From NCBI GenBank assembly GCA_964463605.1, contig CAYXBZ010000013.1:1-20451 (forward strand): a stretch of 20,451 bases of DNA, read 5' to 3'. Made by a program: the position numbers and the translations under genes. Below are positions 1 through 6,698 of the stretch, one piece after another. The notes below the pieces were generated by a model, which saw only the letters and a list, made by a program, of their open reading frames with translations, had not been told where the DNA came from and did not search any database. The stretch is from DAOLOF01 sp964463605 (GTDB lineage: Bacteria > Patescibacteriota > Microgenomatia > UBA1400 > PJMF01). How positions within the stretch are numbered: position 1 is the first letter of the stretch; every line of letters begins with the position of its first letter.

Positions 1-158
1 AGAATTTGAGTAAGTTTTAGATTCTGTCTAAGAATCTCATCACCAATCAATTGAGCGTCGTCAGCCGCATCAATCACAATACATTCCTGGGTAAACTCAT
101 CAGAAATCAAATAAGTATTGGTGTTAAGTGAACCTAAAACTAAAGTTTGAATCTGCAT
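1..158 (-). CDS. MBL-fold metallo-hydrolase, N-terminal fragment
   Basis: The gene runs off the left edge of the window; only about 52 N-terminal residues are visible, starting MQIQTLVLGSLNTNTYLI. A short beta strand, a G-x-L-x-T-N-T-Y-L-I stretch and then a V-I-D-A-A-D-D segment are the usual opening of metallo-beta-lactamase-fold hydrolases of the glyoxalase II type. The metal-binding HxHxDH motif would lie outside the window, so substrate and activity cannot be judged. The start ATG lies 9 nt after the iscU stop codon on the same strand, so it is probably the third gene of an iscS-iscU-MBL transcript. No clear Shine-Dalgarno sequence precedes it. Family placement is fairly safe; the exact function is unknown. 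Confidence 0.7.
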   Translation of the reverse strand, partial: MQIQTLVLGSLNTNTYLISDEFTQECIVIDAADDAQLIGDEILRQNLKLTQI

Positions 159-167
159 AGATTAAAT

Positions 168-626
168 CTAAATTTCCTCGAATGCTTCCTGAGCCTTTAG
201 GATGTGTTGATGACGTTTTTCCAGACTAGCTGGAATATTCCTATTGTTCTTAGACAAATAATCGTAAATGGCCTCGGCAAGAGCATCGGCAGCCAATACA
301 GAACAGTGAATTTTTTGATGAGGTAAATCACCCAGCTCATCCATCACATCATCGTTTTCTATCTTCATTGCTTCTTCCACTTTTTTACCCATAGCCAGCT
401 CGGTAATCATGCTACTAGTGGCAATCGCTGCCACACAACCAAATGTTTCAAACTTGACATCAGAGATAATATCCTCGTTTTGATCATCGGCCTCCACTTT
501 AATGTAAATTTTCATCACATCACCGCAAGACAAGTTGCCCACCTCACCCACACCATCAGGATTCTCAATCTGTCCTTGATTGCGAGGTTGATAAAAATGA
601 TCAATTACATTTTCCGAATAATTCAT
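168..626 (-). CDS. iscU: IscU/NifU-like Fe-S cluster assembly scaffold
   Basis: A 152-residue scaffold protein on which [2Fe-2S] or [4Fe-4S] clusters are built from sulfur delivered by the adjacent cysteine desulfurase. All three cluster cysteines of the family are present: C34 in S-C-G-D, C64 in F-G-C-V-A-A-I-A and C108 in K-I-H-C-S-V-L-A. The conserved D36 and H107 flank them. The length is that of a single-domain IscU/NifU-N protein with a 20-30 residue C-terminal extension (about 125-152). There is no C-terminal NifU Nfu domain. The start lies only 2 nt after the iscS stop, which implies translational coupling, and the typical MNYSENVIDHF opening supports this ATG. The client proteins probably include the [FeFe]-hydrogenase at the other end of the window, though that is inference. 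Confidence 0.93.
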   Translation of the reverse strand: MNYSENVIDHFYQPRNQGQIENPDGVGEVGNLSCGDVMKIYIKVEADDQNEDIISDVKFETFGCVAAIATSSMITELAMGKKVEEAMKIENDDVMDELGDLPHQKIHCSVLAADALAEAIYDYLSKNNRNIPASLEKRHQHILKAQEAFEEI

Positions 627-628
627 TT

Positions 629-1801
629 CTAGTCTTTCTTCACCTTGAACGGCGAAATCTCTCTTAATCTTCCCACCACTTCTTCAACTGCTTGAGCAGC
701 ATACTCGACCTCTTCTTGAGTGGTCCAACGTCCCAGAGACAACCGCAGCGATCCATGAGCCTGCGCCGGCTTTAGCCCCATCGCCAATAATACGTGACTA
801 GGCTCCAATTTGGGTGAGGAGCAGGCAGAGCCTGTTGAGGCCGCCACGCCTTTTTGGCTCAAATTCATCACCAGCGACTCTCCCTCAATGTAATCAAATC
901 TTACATTTAGAATATTGTAGAGTCTGTGATCCGGATGACCATTCAGGTAGCTATTGGGAATATTTTCTAAAATTTTCTGCTGAAGCTGATTTCTTAGCTT
1001 GGCAATGCGCTTTGACTCTGTTGTTTGCTTTGCGAGAGCAATCTCAATCGCCTTAGCAAAACCCACAATGCCTGGCACGTTCGAGGTAGAAGAGCGTAAG
1101 TTTAGTTCTTGACCACCGCCATGCAACAGAGGAGAGAGCTTAATGCCCTTCCTGCAATACAAAAAAGATACACCCTTCGGCCCATAAATTTTATGAGCAG
1201 AACTAGTTAGCAAATCAACCTTAAGCTTTTCAACATTTACTGGTATTTTACCAAAGGTTTGTGAAGCATCAATATGAAGCAAGGCGCCAACAGAGTGACA
1301 CATCTCTCCAATCTCTTTTATTGGCTGAATGGTGCCAATTTCGTTGTTAGCATGAATCACTGATACTAATAAAACATCGTCAGATAAAGATTTCTTGAGA
1401 TGATCAAGGTCGATCATGCCATGTTCATCAACTTGAAGATAGCCGACCTCATAACCTTGTTTAGATAACCACTTAGCTGTATTTAAAACACAGTCATGCT
1501 CAACTGCCGACACTAAAATCTTGTTGCGTTTACTTTTATTGGCCCAAGCTAACCCTTTTAGAGCCAAGTTATTGCTTTCGGTTGCTGAGCTGGTAAAAAT
1601 TAACTCTTTAGAGTCAGCGCCAATAGCATCAGCTAACAATTGCCGAGCCTGTTTAACTGCTTGGGCTGCCTTCTGCCCCATCCAATGCAGCGAAGCCGGA
1701 TTAGCGTACTGCTGCAAATAGTAAGGCTTCATAGCCTCAAAAACCTCAGGATCAAGGGGAGTAGTGGCAGCGTAATCTAGATATATCTGATTGTTTGACA
1801 T
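629..1801 (-). CDS. iscS: Cysteine desulfurase (IscS/NifS class V aminotransferase fold)
   Basis: A PLP enzyme of 390 residues that removes sulfur from cysteine as an enzyme-bound persulfide and passes it to IscU. Visible landmarks are Y-L-D-Y-A-A-T-T-P at the N-terminus, H102 stacking on PLP (A-V-E-H-D), D178 and Q181 in H-I-D-A-S-Q, the Schiff-base lysine K204 in S-S-A-H-K-I-Y-G-P-K-G, and the catalytic C327 in a mobile loop T-G-S-A-C-S-S. The short SACSS loop and the length are typical of the IscS/NifS group rather than the SufS group. The start is supported by GAGG (1806-1809, minus) 4-5 nt upstream of ATG. It is directly followed by iscU with a 2-nt gap, so the pair forms an ISC module. 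Whether iscS or nifS is the better name cannot be decided here. Confidence 0.93.
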   Translation of the reverse strand: MSNNQIYLDYAATTPLDPEVFEAMKPYYLQQYANPASLHWMGQKAAQAVKQARQLLADAIGADSKELIFTSSATESNNLALKGLAWANKSKRNKILVSAVEHDCVLNTAKWLSKQGYEVGYLQVDEHGMIDLDHLKKSLSDDVLLVSVIHANNEIGTIQPIKEIGEMCHSVGALLHIDASQTFGKIPVNVEKLKVDLLTSSAHKIYGPKGVSFLYCRKGIKLSPLLHGGGQELNLRSSTSNVPGIVGFAKAIEIALAKQTTESKRIAKLRNQLQQKILENIPNSYLNGHPDHRLYNILNVRFDYIEGESLVMNLSQKGVAASTGSACSSPKLEPSHVLLAMGLKPAQAHGSLRLSLGRWTTQEEVEYAAQAVEEVVGRLREISPFKVKKD

Positions 1802-1810
1802 TGGTCCTCA

Positions 1811-1837
1811 ATTATAACTGAAAATAAGTATTGTCAG
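1811..1837 (-). promoter_or_regulatory. Possible promoter of iscS-iscU
   Basis: A perfect TATAAT (1811-1816) lies 9 nt upstream of the iscS ATG on the minus strand. A CTGACA (1832-1837) lies 15 bp further up, shorter than the ideal 17. If used, transcription would start almost at the ATG and leave out most of the GAGG ribosome site, so read-through from the glycosyltransferase gene is an equally good explanation. Confidence 0.3.
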
Positions 1838-1870
1838 AAGAAAAATGCATTTTTACTCAATATTACCAAT

Positions 1871-3256
1871 TTATTGAGTTTGAGGGCTATCATGTTTGAT
1901 CAAATAATAATCTCCCTCCTGTGAAAGAATGAATACGTCAACGCTATCTCGCTGTAAATCGTTAATTATCTTTTGATCCGCTATGAATACACCCTTATTC
2001 TTTTCAAGTAAATCTAGCATTGATTGATATGAGTTGGGTTTGTGCATTAAAGGGATTACCTTTTCTTGAGAGTAATAAACCGCGGCTGGATAGAAATGCG
2101 TCATGGTAAAAATCGGAGAATAATTTCTTGCATTAAGAGAAATCTGTTTTTCTGCACTATATCTTGGTTGTGACAAATAAAGCAGATTAGCAGATTGATA
2201 AAACTGCACAAAAGCTAAAACTAATATGCCAATTAACAAAGATAATGAAAAATAGCGACCTTTGATAATCTCTACCCACTCAAAAAATACAACTGAGATT
2301 AGCAATGACAAAGGAGCATAGAGAGGTAATAAATGCCAGACTTCAACCGTAGAGGCAGTCATCAACGGCAAGGCAAAGCTGATTAACCATATCCAGAGAG
2401 CAAGCCAATGTTTTATTATTGTTTTTAGCCTAGTCCATAAAATCAAATTCAAAGGAATAGAAAAAAGAAACACTTTCCACCATCTTCCCAACCCCACTTG
2501 TAAATAATAACTTGACCTTAACAAATTGGTTAAACTATAAATGGTGTTCGTGCCTCTCGTGCCAATCTCTATAAAATGATGTTGTAAAAATGAGGGGTCG
2601 ATTACTTGGTGATATATGTACCACGGTGAAATCAGCAAGATGAACATCGCCAAAAGGCAAAAAATACTCTTAAAATTAATTTTCTCTCTTTCATGCCAAA
2701 AATAATAAGCTATAACAGGCAACATGCCCAATCCAATTAATGTCTTGGTTAACAATGCAGCTGAAAATCCAGCCACCAATAAATAAAAATATTTCTTTGA
2801 GTTATGAAGATTAATCAAACAAAAAAATATAAAAACTGTCCAAAAAAAGAATTGCGTATCTAAATTTCCCGATCTGGCACGATACATAAACCACAAACTT
2901 GACAGCAATATTGCCCCTGAACTAATTCCAACAAAACTGTTTTTAATTTTTTTACCAATCAAATAAATTAATACAATTGAACCAATCCCAAAAAAGGCCG
3001 ATGCGAAACGAGCCGTAAACTCATTACTACCACCAATCGCCGTGGGAATTGCCATAAAAATATAGCCCAAAGGTGGATGATCTTGAAAATGAGTATCGTT
3101 AAATTCTAGGATAAAAGGATTTCTATTACTCACAATATTTCGAGCAATCGCAGCATACCAAGCTTCATCGTAACTTTCGAGAGCAGTGTAGTCGATTCTG
3201 AAGAAGAAAATGAATGCAAGCAAGAGTAGGAGACCTATGTTTACAATTTTATGCAT
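1871..3256 (-). CDS. GT39/ArnT-like membrane glycosyltransferase
   Basis: A 461-residue polytopic membrane protein of the dolichyl/undecaprenyl-phosphate-mannose type (PMT/ArnT, GT-C fold). It would move a sugar from a polyprenyl phosphate carrier to a lipid or protein on the outer face of the membrane. After a first hydrophobic helix (residues 5-19) comes the signature external loop S-Y-D-E-A-W-Y-A with the acidic pair D30-E31, then D-H-P-P-L-G-Y (59-65), both diagnostic of the family. About ten further hydrophobic segments follow, and the C-terminal part after about residue 365 is soluble. Donor and acceptor cannot be read from sequence. The ATG has no good ribosome-binding site; an overlapping ATG 4 nt upstream is in another frame. 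It lies 69 nt upstream of iscS on the same strand, with no obvious functional link. Confidence 0.85.
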   Translation of the reverse strand: MHKIVNIGLLLLLAFIFFFRIDYTALESYDEAWYAAIARNIVSNRNPFILEFNDTHFQDHPPLGYIFMAIPTAIGGSNEFTARFASAFFGIGSIVLIYLIGKKIKNSFVGISSGAILLSSLWFMYRARSGNLDTQFFFWTVFIFFCLINLHNSKKYFYLLVAGFSAALLTKTLIGLGMLPVIAYYFWHEREKINFKSIFCLLAMFILLISPWYIYHQVIDPSFLQHHFIEIGTRGTNTIYSLTNLLRSSYYLQVGLGRWWKVFLFSIPLNLILWTRLKTIIKHWLALWIWLISFALPLMTASTVEVWHLLPLYAPLSLLISVVFFEWVEIIKGRYFSLSLLIGILVLAFVQFYQSANLLYLSQPRYSAEKQISLNARNYSPIFTMTHFYPAAVYYSQEKVIPLMHKPNSYQSMLDLLEKNKGVFIADQKIINDLQRDSVDVFILSQEGDYYLIKHDSPQTQ

Positions 3257-3261
3257 TCATC

Positions 3262-3287
3262 GTTAAGTTTAACCTATATTACTTAAC
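3262..3287 (-). repeat. Short inverted repeat ahead of the GT39 gene
   Basis: GTTAAGT (3262-3268) and ACTTAAC (3281-3287) form a perfect 7-bp inverted repeat with a 12-bp spacer, 6 nt upstream of the glycosyltransferase ATG. It could be an operator or a leader hairpin; with this length chance is not excluded. Confidence 0.3.
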
Positions 3288-3359
3288 ACAATCAATAAAG
3301 GAAAAAGTTGTTGTTTTCGATTTTTCACTACAAAAAAAACAATCTCAATTTAGGAACTT

Positions 3360-3671
3360 CTACTTGATCATCACCAACATCATTTTAAATGGTTTTGAAG
3401 CATTGACCGCATGAGAAGCATTGCTGGGAATTTTCAACACTTCACCTTGAGTAACTTTATGCCAAACACCTGAAACAGAAATTTCTGCTTCTCCCTCTGC
3501 AATCATCACCAAAGCTTCATAGGGGGCAGTGTGTTCAGTTAATTCTTGACCCTGGTCAAAAGCAAAAAGAGTGATTGAGCCCCCATCACTTTTCACAATT
3601 TCTTTGCTAACAATGGAATCTTCTTGATAGTTTATTATTTGTTGAATGTTTAGAGATGCATTTTTTGTCAT
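3360..3671 (-). CDS. Small single-domain cupin protein
   Basis: A 103-residue protein that is essentially one cupin beta-barrel. Motif 1 is recognisable as G-Q-E-L-T-E-H-T-A-P-Y-E-A-L-V (41-55), giving H47 and E52, followed by the G-E-A-E-I turn at about 60-64. Motif 2 contains I-P-S-N-A-S-H with H87. The usual second histidine of motif 1 (H-x-H) is absent, as in many small cupins of the type with an H-x-A-P-Y-E/D-A-L pattern, so a metal would be held by H47, E52 and H87. There is no signal peptide, so the protein is probably cytoplasmic. Ligand or reaction cannot be inferred. It is the first of the co-directional minus genes, 103 nt upstream of the glycosyltransferase gene. Confidence 0.8.
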   Translation of the reverse strand: MTKNASLNIQQIINYQEDSIVSKEIVKSDGGSITLFAFDQGQELTEHTAPYEALVMIAEGEAEISVSGVWHKVTQGEVLKIPSNASHAVNASKPFKMMLVMIK

Positions 3672-3777
3672 ATAAAAATTTTAACATAGTGAAGAGATTG
3701 CAAAATACCCATATCTCTTTCCAGGCATCCAGCTTACCTGTCCATCATCAACTAGCATTCGCTGCTTGGGCGCCCGG

Positions 3778-3801
3778 CTTGCCTGCCTACCGGCAGGCAG
3801 G
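3778..3801. repeat. GC-rich palindrome GCCTGCC-TACC-GGCAGGC
   Basis: A perfect 7-bp stem (3781-3787 with 3792-3798, loop TACC) extends to about 10 bp with one wobble. It appears to interrupt a copy of the tRNA-end-like sequence: GCCCGGCTTG precedes it and GATGCCCG follows it. It is far richer in GC than the surroundings. I remember similar CCTGCC/GGCAGG palindromes as frequent interspersed elements in Patescibacteria assemblies; that memory needs checking. Confidence 0.55.
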
Positions 3802-3914
3802 GATGCCCGACTCGCTATTGATAGTTAATTATGGAGGCTCGCTGGACTTTCAGGTTATCTCTGCTGAAGCAGAGCTAACTTGAGCGCGAACGTGGCTCTT
3901 ATCAACTAGCCAAA

Positions 3915-3958
3915 CTTCAAAATAAAAAACCAGCTTTTCGCTGGTTTTTATTTTGATG
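3915..3958. terminator. Long palindrome, terminator-like
   Basis: The arms at 3918-3934 and 3940-3955 pair over 16 bp with one bulged A (core AACCAGC/GCTGGTT, loop TTTTC). Pairing resumes outward with one mismatch to 3915/3958. It has an A-tract on one side and a T-tract on the other, so it looks like an intrinsic terminator in either direction. No gene directly ends here; it belongs to the first repeat unit. Confidence 0.5.
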
Positions 3959-4085
3959 CCCGGCTTGGATTTACGACTCGCCACTGATATTAATTATTAA
4001 TGATGGCTCGCATGCACTACTCGGGTTTAACTCGGCTGCTAGCCGAGTTAACTCGACGGCGCGATATCTTCTCATCAACCATGAA

Positions 4086-4129
4086 CATCAATATAAGAGA
4101 CCACCGTTCGGTGGTCTCTTATATTGATG
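4086..4129 (-). terminator. 20-bp perfect palindrome directly behind tRNA-Gln
   Basis: The arms 4086-4105 and 4110-4129 are perfectly complementary with loop GTTC. The right arm includes the last two bases of the tRNA (4128-4129) and the discriminator position. It is positioned as the transcription terminator or 3'-processing structure of the minus-strand tRNA, although no strong T-run follows it. Confidence 0.55.
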
Positions 4130-4197
4130 CCCGGCTTGGATTCGAACCAAGATAAACAGCTTCAAAGGCTGTTGTCCTGCCATTAGACGACCGGGCA
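4127..4197 (-). tRNA. tRNA-Gln (anticodon UUG)
   Basis: A complete cloverleaf is visible on the minus strand. The acceptor stem is TGCCCGG (4197-4191) pairing with CCGGGCA (4134-4128). The D arm contains the sequence CTAATGGCAGG. The anticodon stem is ACAGC/GCTGT with loop CTTTGAA, giving anticodon TTG at 4165-4163. The T arm is CTTGG-TTCGAAT-CCAAG. The type is read from the anticodon. No CCA is encoded: TCAATA follows the acceptor stem, so CCA must be added by a nucleotidyltransferase. The discriminator would be U73, which is unusual for tRNA-Gln (G or A expected). The gene has its own promoter and a palindrome immediately downstream. Confidence 0.92.
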
Positions 4198-4208
4198 ATT
4201 TACAGACA

Positions 4209-4238
4209 ATTATTAACCTGAATACCTGATTTTATCAA
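4209..4238 (-). promoter_or_regulatory. Promoter of tRNA-Gln
   Basis: On the minus strand TTGATA (4238-4233) and AATAAT (4214-4209) each match the sigma-70 consensus at five of six positions and are separated by 18 bp. The -10 box ends 11 nt before the tRNA 5' end, which fits a short trimmed leader. Confidence 0.55.
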
Positions 4239-4284
4239 AAGTAATCTTTTTTTTCAGCAACGGATAGAATTACATTAGATTGAT

Positions 4285-5502
4285 CTACTTTATTTCCACC
4301 TTTGATTTAATCTGATCCCAATTAGCTACAGCTGAGGCTAAAAAAGTAGTGAGCGGAGCTGCAATAATCAATCCCACCGAAGACACTAAAATTCTAACCA
4401 CTTCTTCAACCACCACCTCCTGCGACAGAACATAGCTTAGAGGATGAGGATTATTAATAAACAAAAGCAAGAGTGGCAAAGAAGCTCCGGTATATACCAA
4501 AACTAATGTGTTAACCATCGAGTTAATGTGGTCTTGACCAATCTCCATTGCCTCTGAAAAAAGCTTGCCAAACTTTAAGCTTGGCTTATTTCGCTTAAGA
4601 GTAAAAGTCATTCCTGCTTGAGTAACGGTGATATCATCCAAAGTACCCAATAAACCTAAAATTATTCCCGCCAACAACAGCCCCCTAATGTTAATAACAT
4701 CTTGTCTTTCAAAACTTAAAAAGGAAGCTTCTTCGGTAGCCAAGCCAGATAAATTCATAGTATTGATCAAGGTAATAGCCAACAGACTTGAAATAATTAG
4801 AGAAACAACCGTTGCGGCCACTGCCACGTGAGTTTTTTGCTTGATTCCATGTGTTAAATAAAATGTGGGAGGGATAATAAATAATGCCAGCAACATGATC
4901 ACCAAGCTTGGATCATAACCTTGGAGTAAAATTGGCAGAGCAACAAAAAAAATTACTATAAAACTGAAAAATAAAGATAACAGAGAGCGAATGCCTTTAA
5001 AGCGATTAACTACTATCACCAACGTCATAAAAAGAATAAACAAAAAAAATAACTGCTGATCTCGAGCTCGAGTTGAGATGCTTGCTTGACGATTAGTTAC
5101 TACTTCCTCCAGATCATAAGATGAGATGGGCTGATAAAAGTTGATATAAACTTGATCGCCTGGTTTGTACTCTTCCAGCTGAGCCACGGGCAAGCCTCCA
5201 TGTTCAAGTAATATTTCTGAGTTATCAAAGTTATTACCTATTAGTCTCATTTTCAGCAACTGATAGGGCGCACTAACATTTGCCACATCTCGCTCTCCCT
5301 CATCGACCAACTCTAGAACTTGTGCTCGAATAATTTCATTACTGTTAATCGCGCTTACATTCTCTGATACCTGAAAATCGGAGTTATCTGATGAAACCTC
5401 GGAAAATTGTGCTAAGGCTTTGCTTAAAATAAGCTCTTTGTTAAAAAATAAATAGAGCAGAGCCAAGATTATGATCAATAATATTTTCGGCAATTTTTTC
5501 AT
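4285..5502 (-). CDS. YibE/F-family membrane protein
   Basis: A 405-residue integral membrane protein. A signal-anchor helix (about 4-22) is followed by an extracytoplasmic beta-rich domain (about 45-135) containing V-L-E-L-V-D-E-G and K-P-G-D-Q-V-Y-I. Then comes the YibE/F membrane domain with about seven helices (about 150-400). The family signature G-L-L-G-T-L-D-D-I-T-V-T-Q is present, along with the S-E-A-M-E-I-G-Q-D-H-I motif. The molecular function of the family is not established, although it is often annotated as a transporter. The start is supported by AGGAG 8 nt upstream. It lies 17 nt behind the polyprenyl synthase gene and is almost certainly co-transcribed with it. The stop is TAG. 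Confidence 0.9.
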   Translation of the reverse strand: MKKLPKILLIIILALLYLFFNKELILSKALAQFSEVSSDNSDFQVSENVSAINSNEIIRAQVLELVDEGERDVANVSAPYQLLKMRLIGNNFDNSEILLEHGGLPVAQLEEYKPGDQVYINFYQPISSYDLEEVVTNRQASISTRARDQQLFFLFILFMTLVIVVNRFKGIRSLLSLFFSFIVIFFVALPILLQGYDPSLVIMLLALFIIPPTFYLTHGIKQKTHVAVAATVVSLIISSLLAITLINTMNLSGLATEEASFLSFERQDVINIRGLLLAGIILGLLGTLDDITVTQAGMTFTLKRNKPSLKFGKLFSEAMEIGQDHINSMVNTLVLVYTGASLPLLLLFINNPHPLSYVLSQEVVVEEVVRILVSSVGLIIAAPLTTFLASAVANWDQIKSKVEIK

Positions 5503-5519
5503 GTGTTTGCTCCTGATAA

Positions 5520-6611
5520 CTAGCTGTTTCTGGCAACAATCAATTGGATAAATTCATCCAGCAGCTGATTCTGCTTGGCAGATAAATTTAGCTTTGCTAA
5601 AGATTGCATAACCTTTTCTTCTAAGTCGCTCATGCTTTGCTGAACTTCTTGAACCACTCCGTATTCATTCATCATCCGCTTCACTTCTTGAAACTGTAAC
5701 TTTGTAAGTTGTTGATTACCAAATAGGTGAGATAGTTTTTCTCGATCCTGATCGTTTGCCTTTTCCAAAAGCAAACTCCTAAAAAGAGTTTTTTTGTTTT
5801 CTTTTATATCAGAACCAATAGACTTACCCGTCTCGATTAAATCTCCAAATAAGTTTATATAATCATCTTTTATTTGGAAAATAATACCTAAGTCTAGTGC
5901 AAGTTTTGTCAGCAAATTCAGACTATTATCATCAGCTCCAGCAATTATTGCTCCGATAATCAAAGGATTAACAATTGAGTAGTGGCCTGATTTTTGTGAA
6001 TAAAGGTGATAAATTAGATCTTTATTAACTTGCCCTTCGACTGCTGCCAAACAGACATCATCCATTTGACCCCAAACTGTCAACTCCATTTTATGATGAT
6101 ATATATCATTAATCTGGTTAACCACACTTTTATCAGAGTAGTTAAGTAAACTACTAGTCAACAATTTTCCCGACCAGAATAAGAGCAAATCACCCAAGCA
6201 GGTAGCTAATGAATTTCCAAAATGTTGAGAATTTTTAACACCTTTATTTCTGCCAGTCTCACTCATCAAACAATTAAAGGTTTTATTACCTCTGCGATAA
6301 TCATCTCTATCCATTACATCGTCATGAAGTAGCAGCGCTGAATGAGTTAATTCAAGCACCTGAGCTAAATTTACCATTAACAAGTGCTGTTCATCAGTTT
6401 GTGAAAGTAGTGTCGACTCTTTTTGTGAGAATAAATCATAACCCAAAAAAACAAGGCTTCCTCTGTATAACTTGCCATCAATAACAAACTTCTTCAAAAA
6501 ATCAATCGCGTTACATTCTAATGCTTCGGCCTCTTGCTTTTGACTACAAATAAATGAAAGTAGGTTTTCTAATATAATTTCTCTCTTTGAAAGAAGATAC
6601 TGCTTGATCAT
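5520..6611 (-). CDS. Polyprenyl diphosphate synthase (isoprenoid chain elongation)
   Basis: A trans-isoprenyl diphosphate synthase of 363 residues that condenses isopentenyl diphosphate with an allylic diphosphate. The first aspartate-rich motif is L-L-H-D-D-V-M-D-R-D-D (D97, D98, D101). The second is Q-I-K-D-D-Y-I-N-L-F-G-D (D249, D250) with Asn at the third Asp position of the classical DDxxD. K207, the G-Q-x-x-D motif (181-185) and the K-E-N-K-K-T loop (about 270) are also present. The residue five before the first motif is A92 rather than an aromatic, which by the known chain-length rule suggests a product longer than farnesyl diphosphate (geranylgeranyl or longer). First gene of a two-gene operon with yibE/F. 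No strong ribosome-binding site is visible; a TATAAT lies 11 nt and another 30 nt upstream. Confidence 0.9.
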   Translation of the reverse strand: MIKQYLLSKREIILENLLSFICSQKQEAEALECNAIDFLKKFVIDGKLYRGSLVFLGYDLFSQKESTLLSQTDEQHLLMVNLAQVLELTHSALLLHDDVMDRDDYRRGNKTFNCLMSETGRNKGVKNSQHFGNSLATCLGDLLLFWSGKLLTSSLLNYSDKSVVNQINDIYHHKMELTVWGQMDDVCLAAVEGQVNKDLIYHLYSQKSGHYSIVNPLIIGAIIAGADDNSLNLLTKLALDLGIIFQIKDDYINLFGDLIETGKSIGSDIKENKKTLFRSLLLEKANDQDREKLSHLFGNQQLTKLQFQEVKRMMNEYGVVQEVQQSMSDLEEKVMQSLAKLNLSAKQNQLLDEFIQLIVARNS

Positions 6612-6640
6612 AATTGTGATTAATTATATTTTTCATTTTC

Positions 6641-6673
6641 GATTATACCTCTATCAAACCACAAGGTATAATC
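6641..6673. promoter_or_regulatory. Symmetrical divergent promoter region
   Basis: A perfect 10-bp inverted repeat, GATTATACCT (6641-6650) and AGGTATAATC (6664-6673), separated by 13 bp, lies between the divergent prenyl synthase and oligopeptidase genes. Each arm carries a consensus TATAAT reading outward: minus strand 6647-6642, 30 nt from the synthase ATG, and plus strand 6667-6672, 26 nt from the peptidase ATG. Neither has a good -35 box; the -35 position of each falls in the other's arm. Confidence 0.5.
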
Positions 6674-6698
6674 AGTAATAATATCAAACGAGATTGCT

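Larger units (their letters stand above)
3771..4142. repeat. Tandem degenerate repeat array linked to the tRNA-Gln 3' end
   Basis: Two diverged units of roughly 155-170 bp lie side by side (about 3802-3958 and 3953-4129), and the second runs into the tRNA gene. Shared landmarks in order are GATGCCCG (3802, 3956, 4127), GACTCGC (3809 and 3975), a T-TAATTAT stretch, GGCTCGC (3836 and 4005), a central hairpin (about 3853-3881 and 4026-4053), GCGCG, and a terminal palindrome (3915-3958 and 4086-4129). A 19-bp segment starting TTGATGCCCGG is identical at 3953-3971 and 4124-4142; in the second place it is the tRNA 3' end. The hairpin arms differ in sequence between the units although the fold is kept. 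No protein gene is supportable here. What made the array is unknown. Confidence 0.75.

Noticed and set aside
814..1056. Plus-strand open frames inside iscS (also 1521-1721)
   Set aside because: They are shadows of the cysteine desulfurase reading frame with no protein-like features.
3656..3883. 75-codon plus-strand open frame over the repeat region
   Set aside because: It runs through the palindrome and repeat units, has no ribosome site, and its composition follows the repeats rather than a protein.
3953..3985. Second complete tRNA gene at the copy of the tRNA 3' end
   Set aside because: Only the 3' acceptor strand and part of the T arm are present; no anticodon arm or 5' acceptor strand can be formed.
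3720..4130. CRISPR array
   Set aside because: The repeats are degenerate, about 155-170 bp long, only two or three in number, and no cas genes are present.
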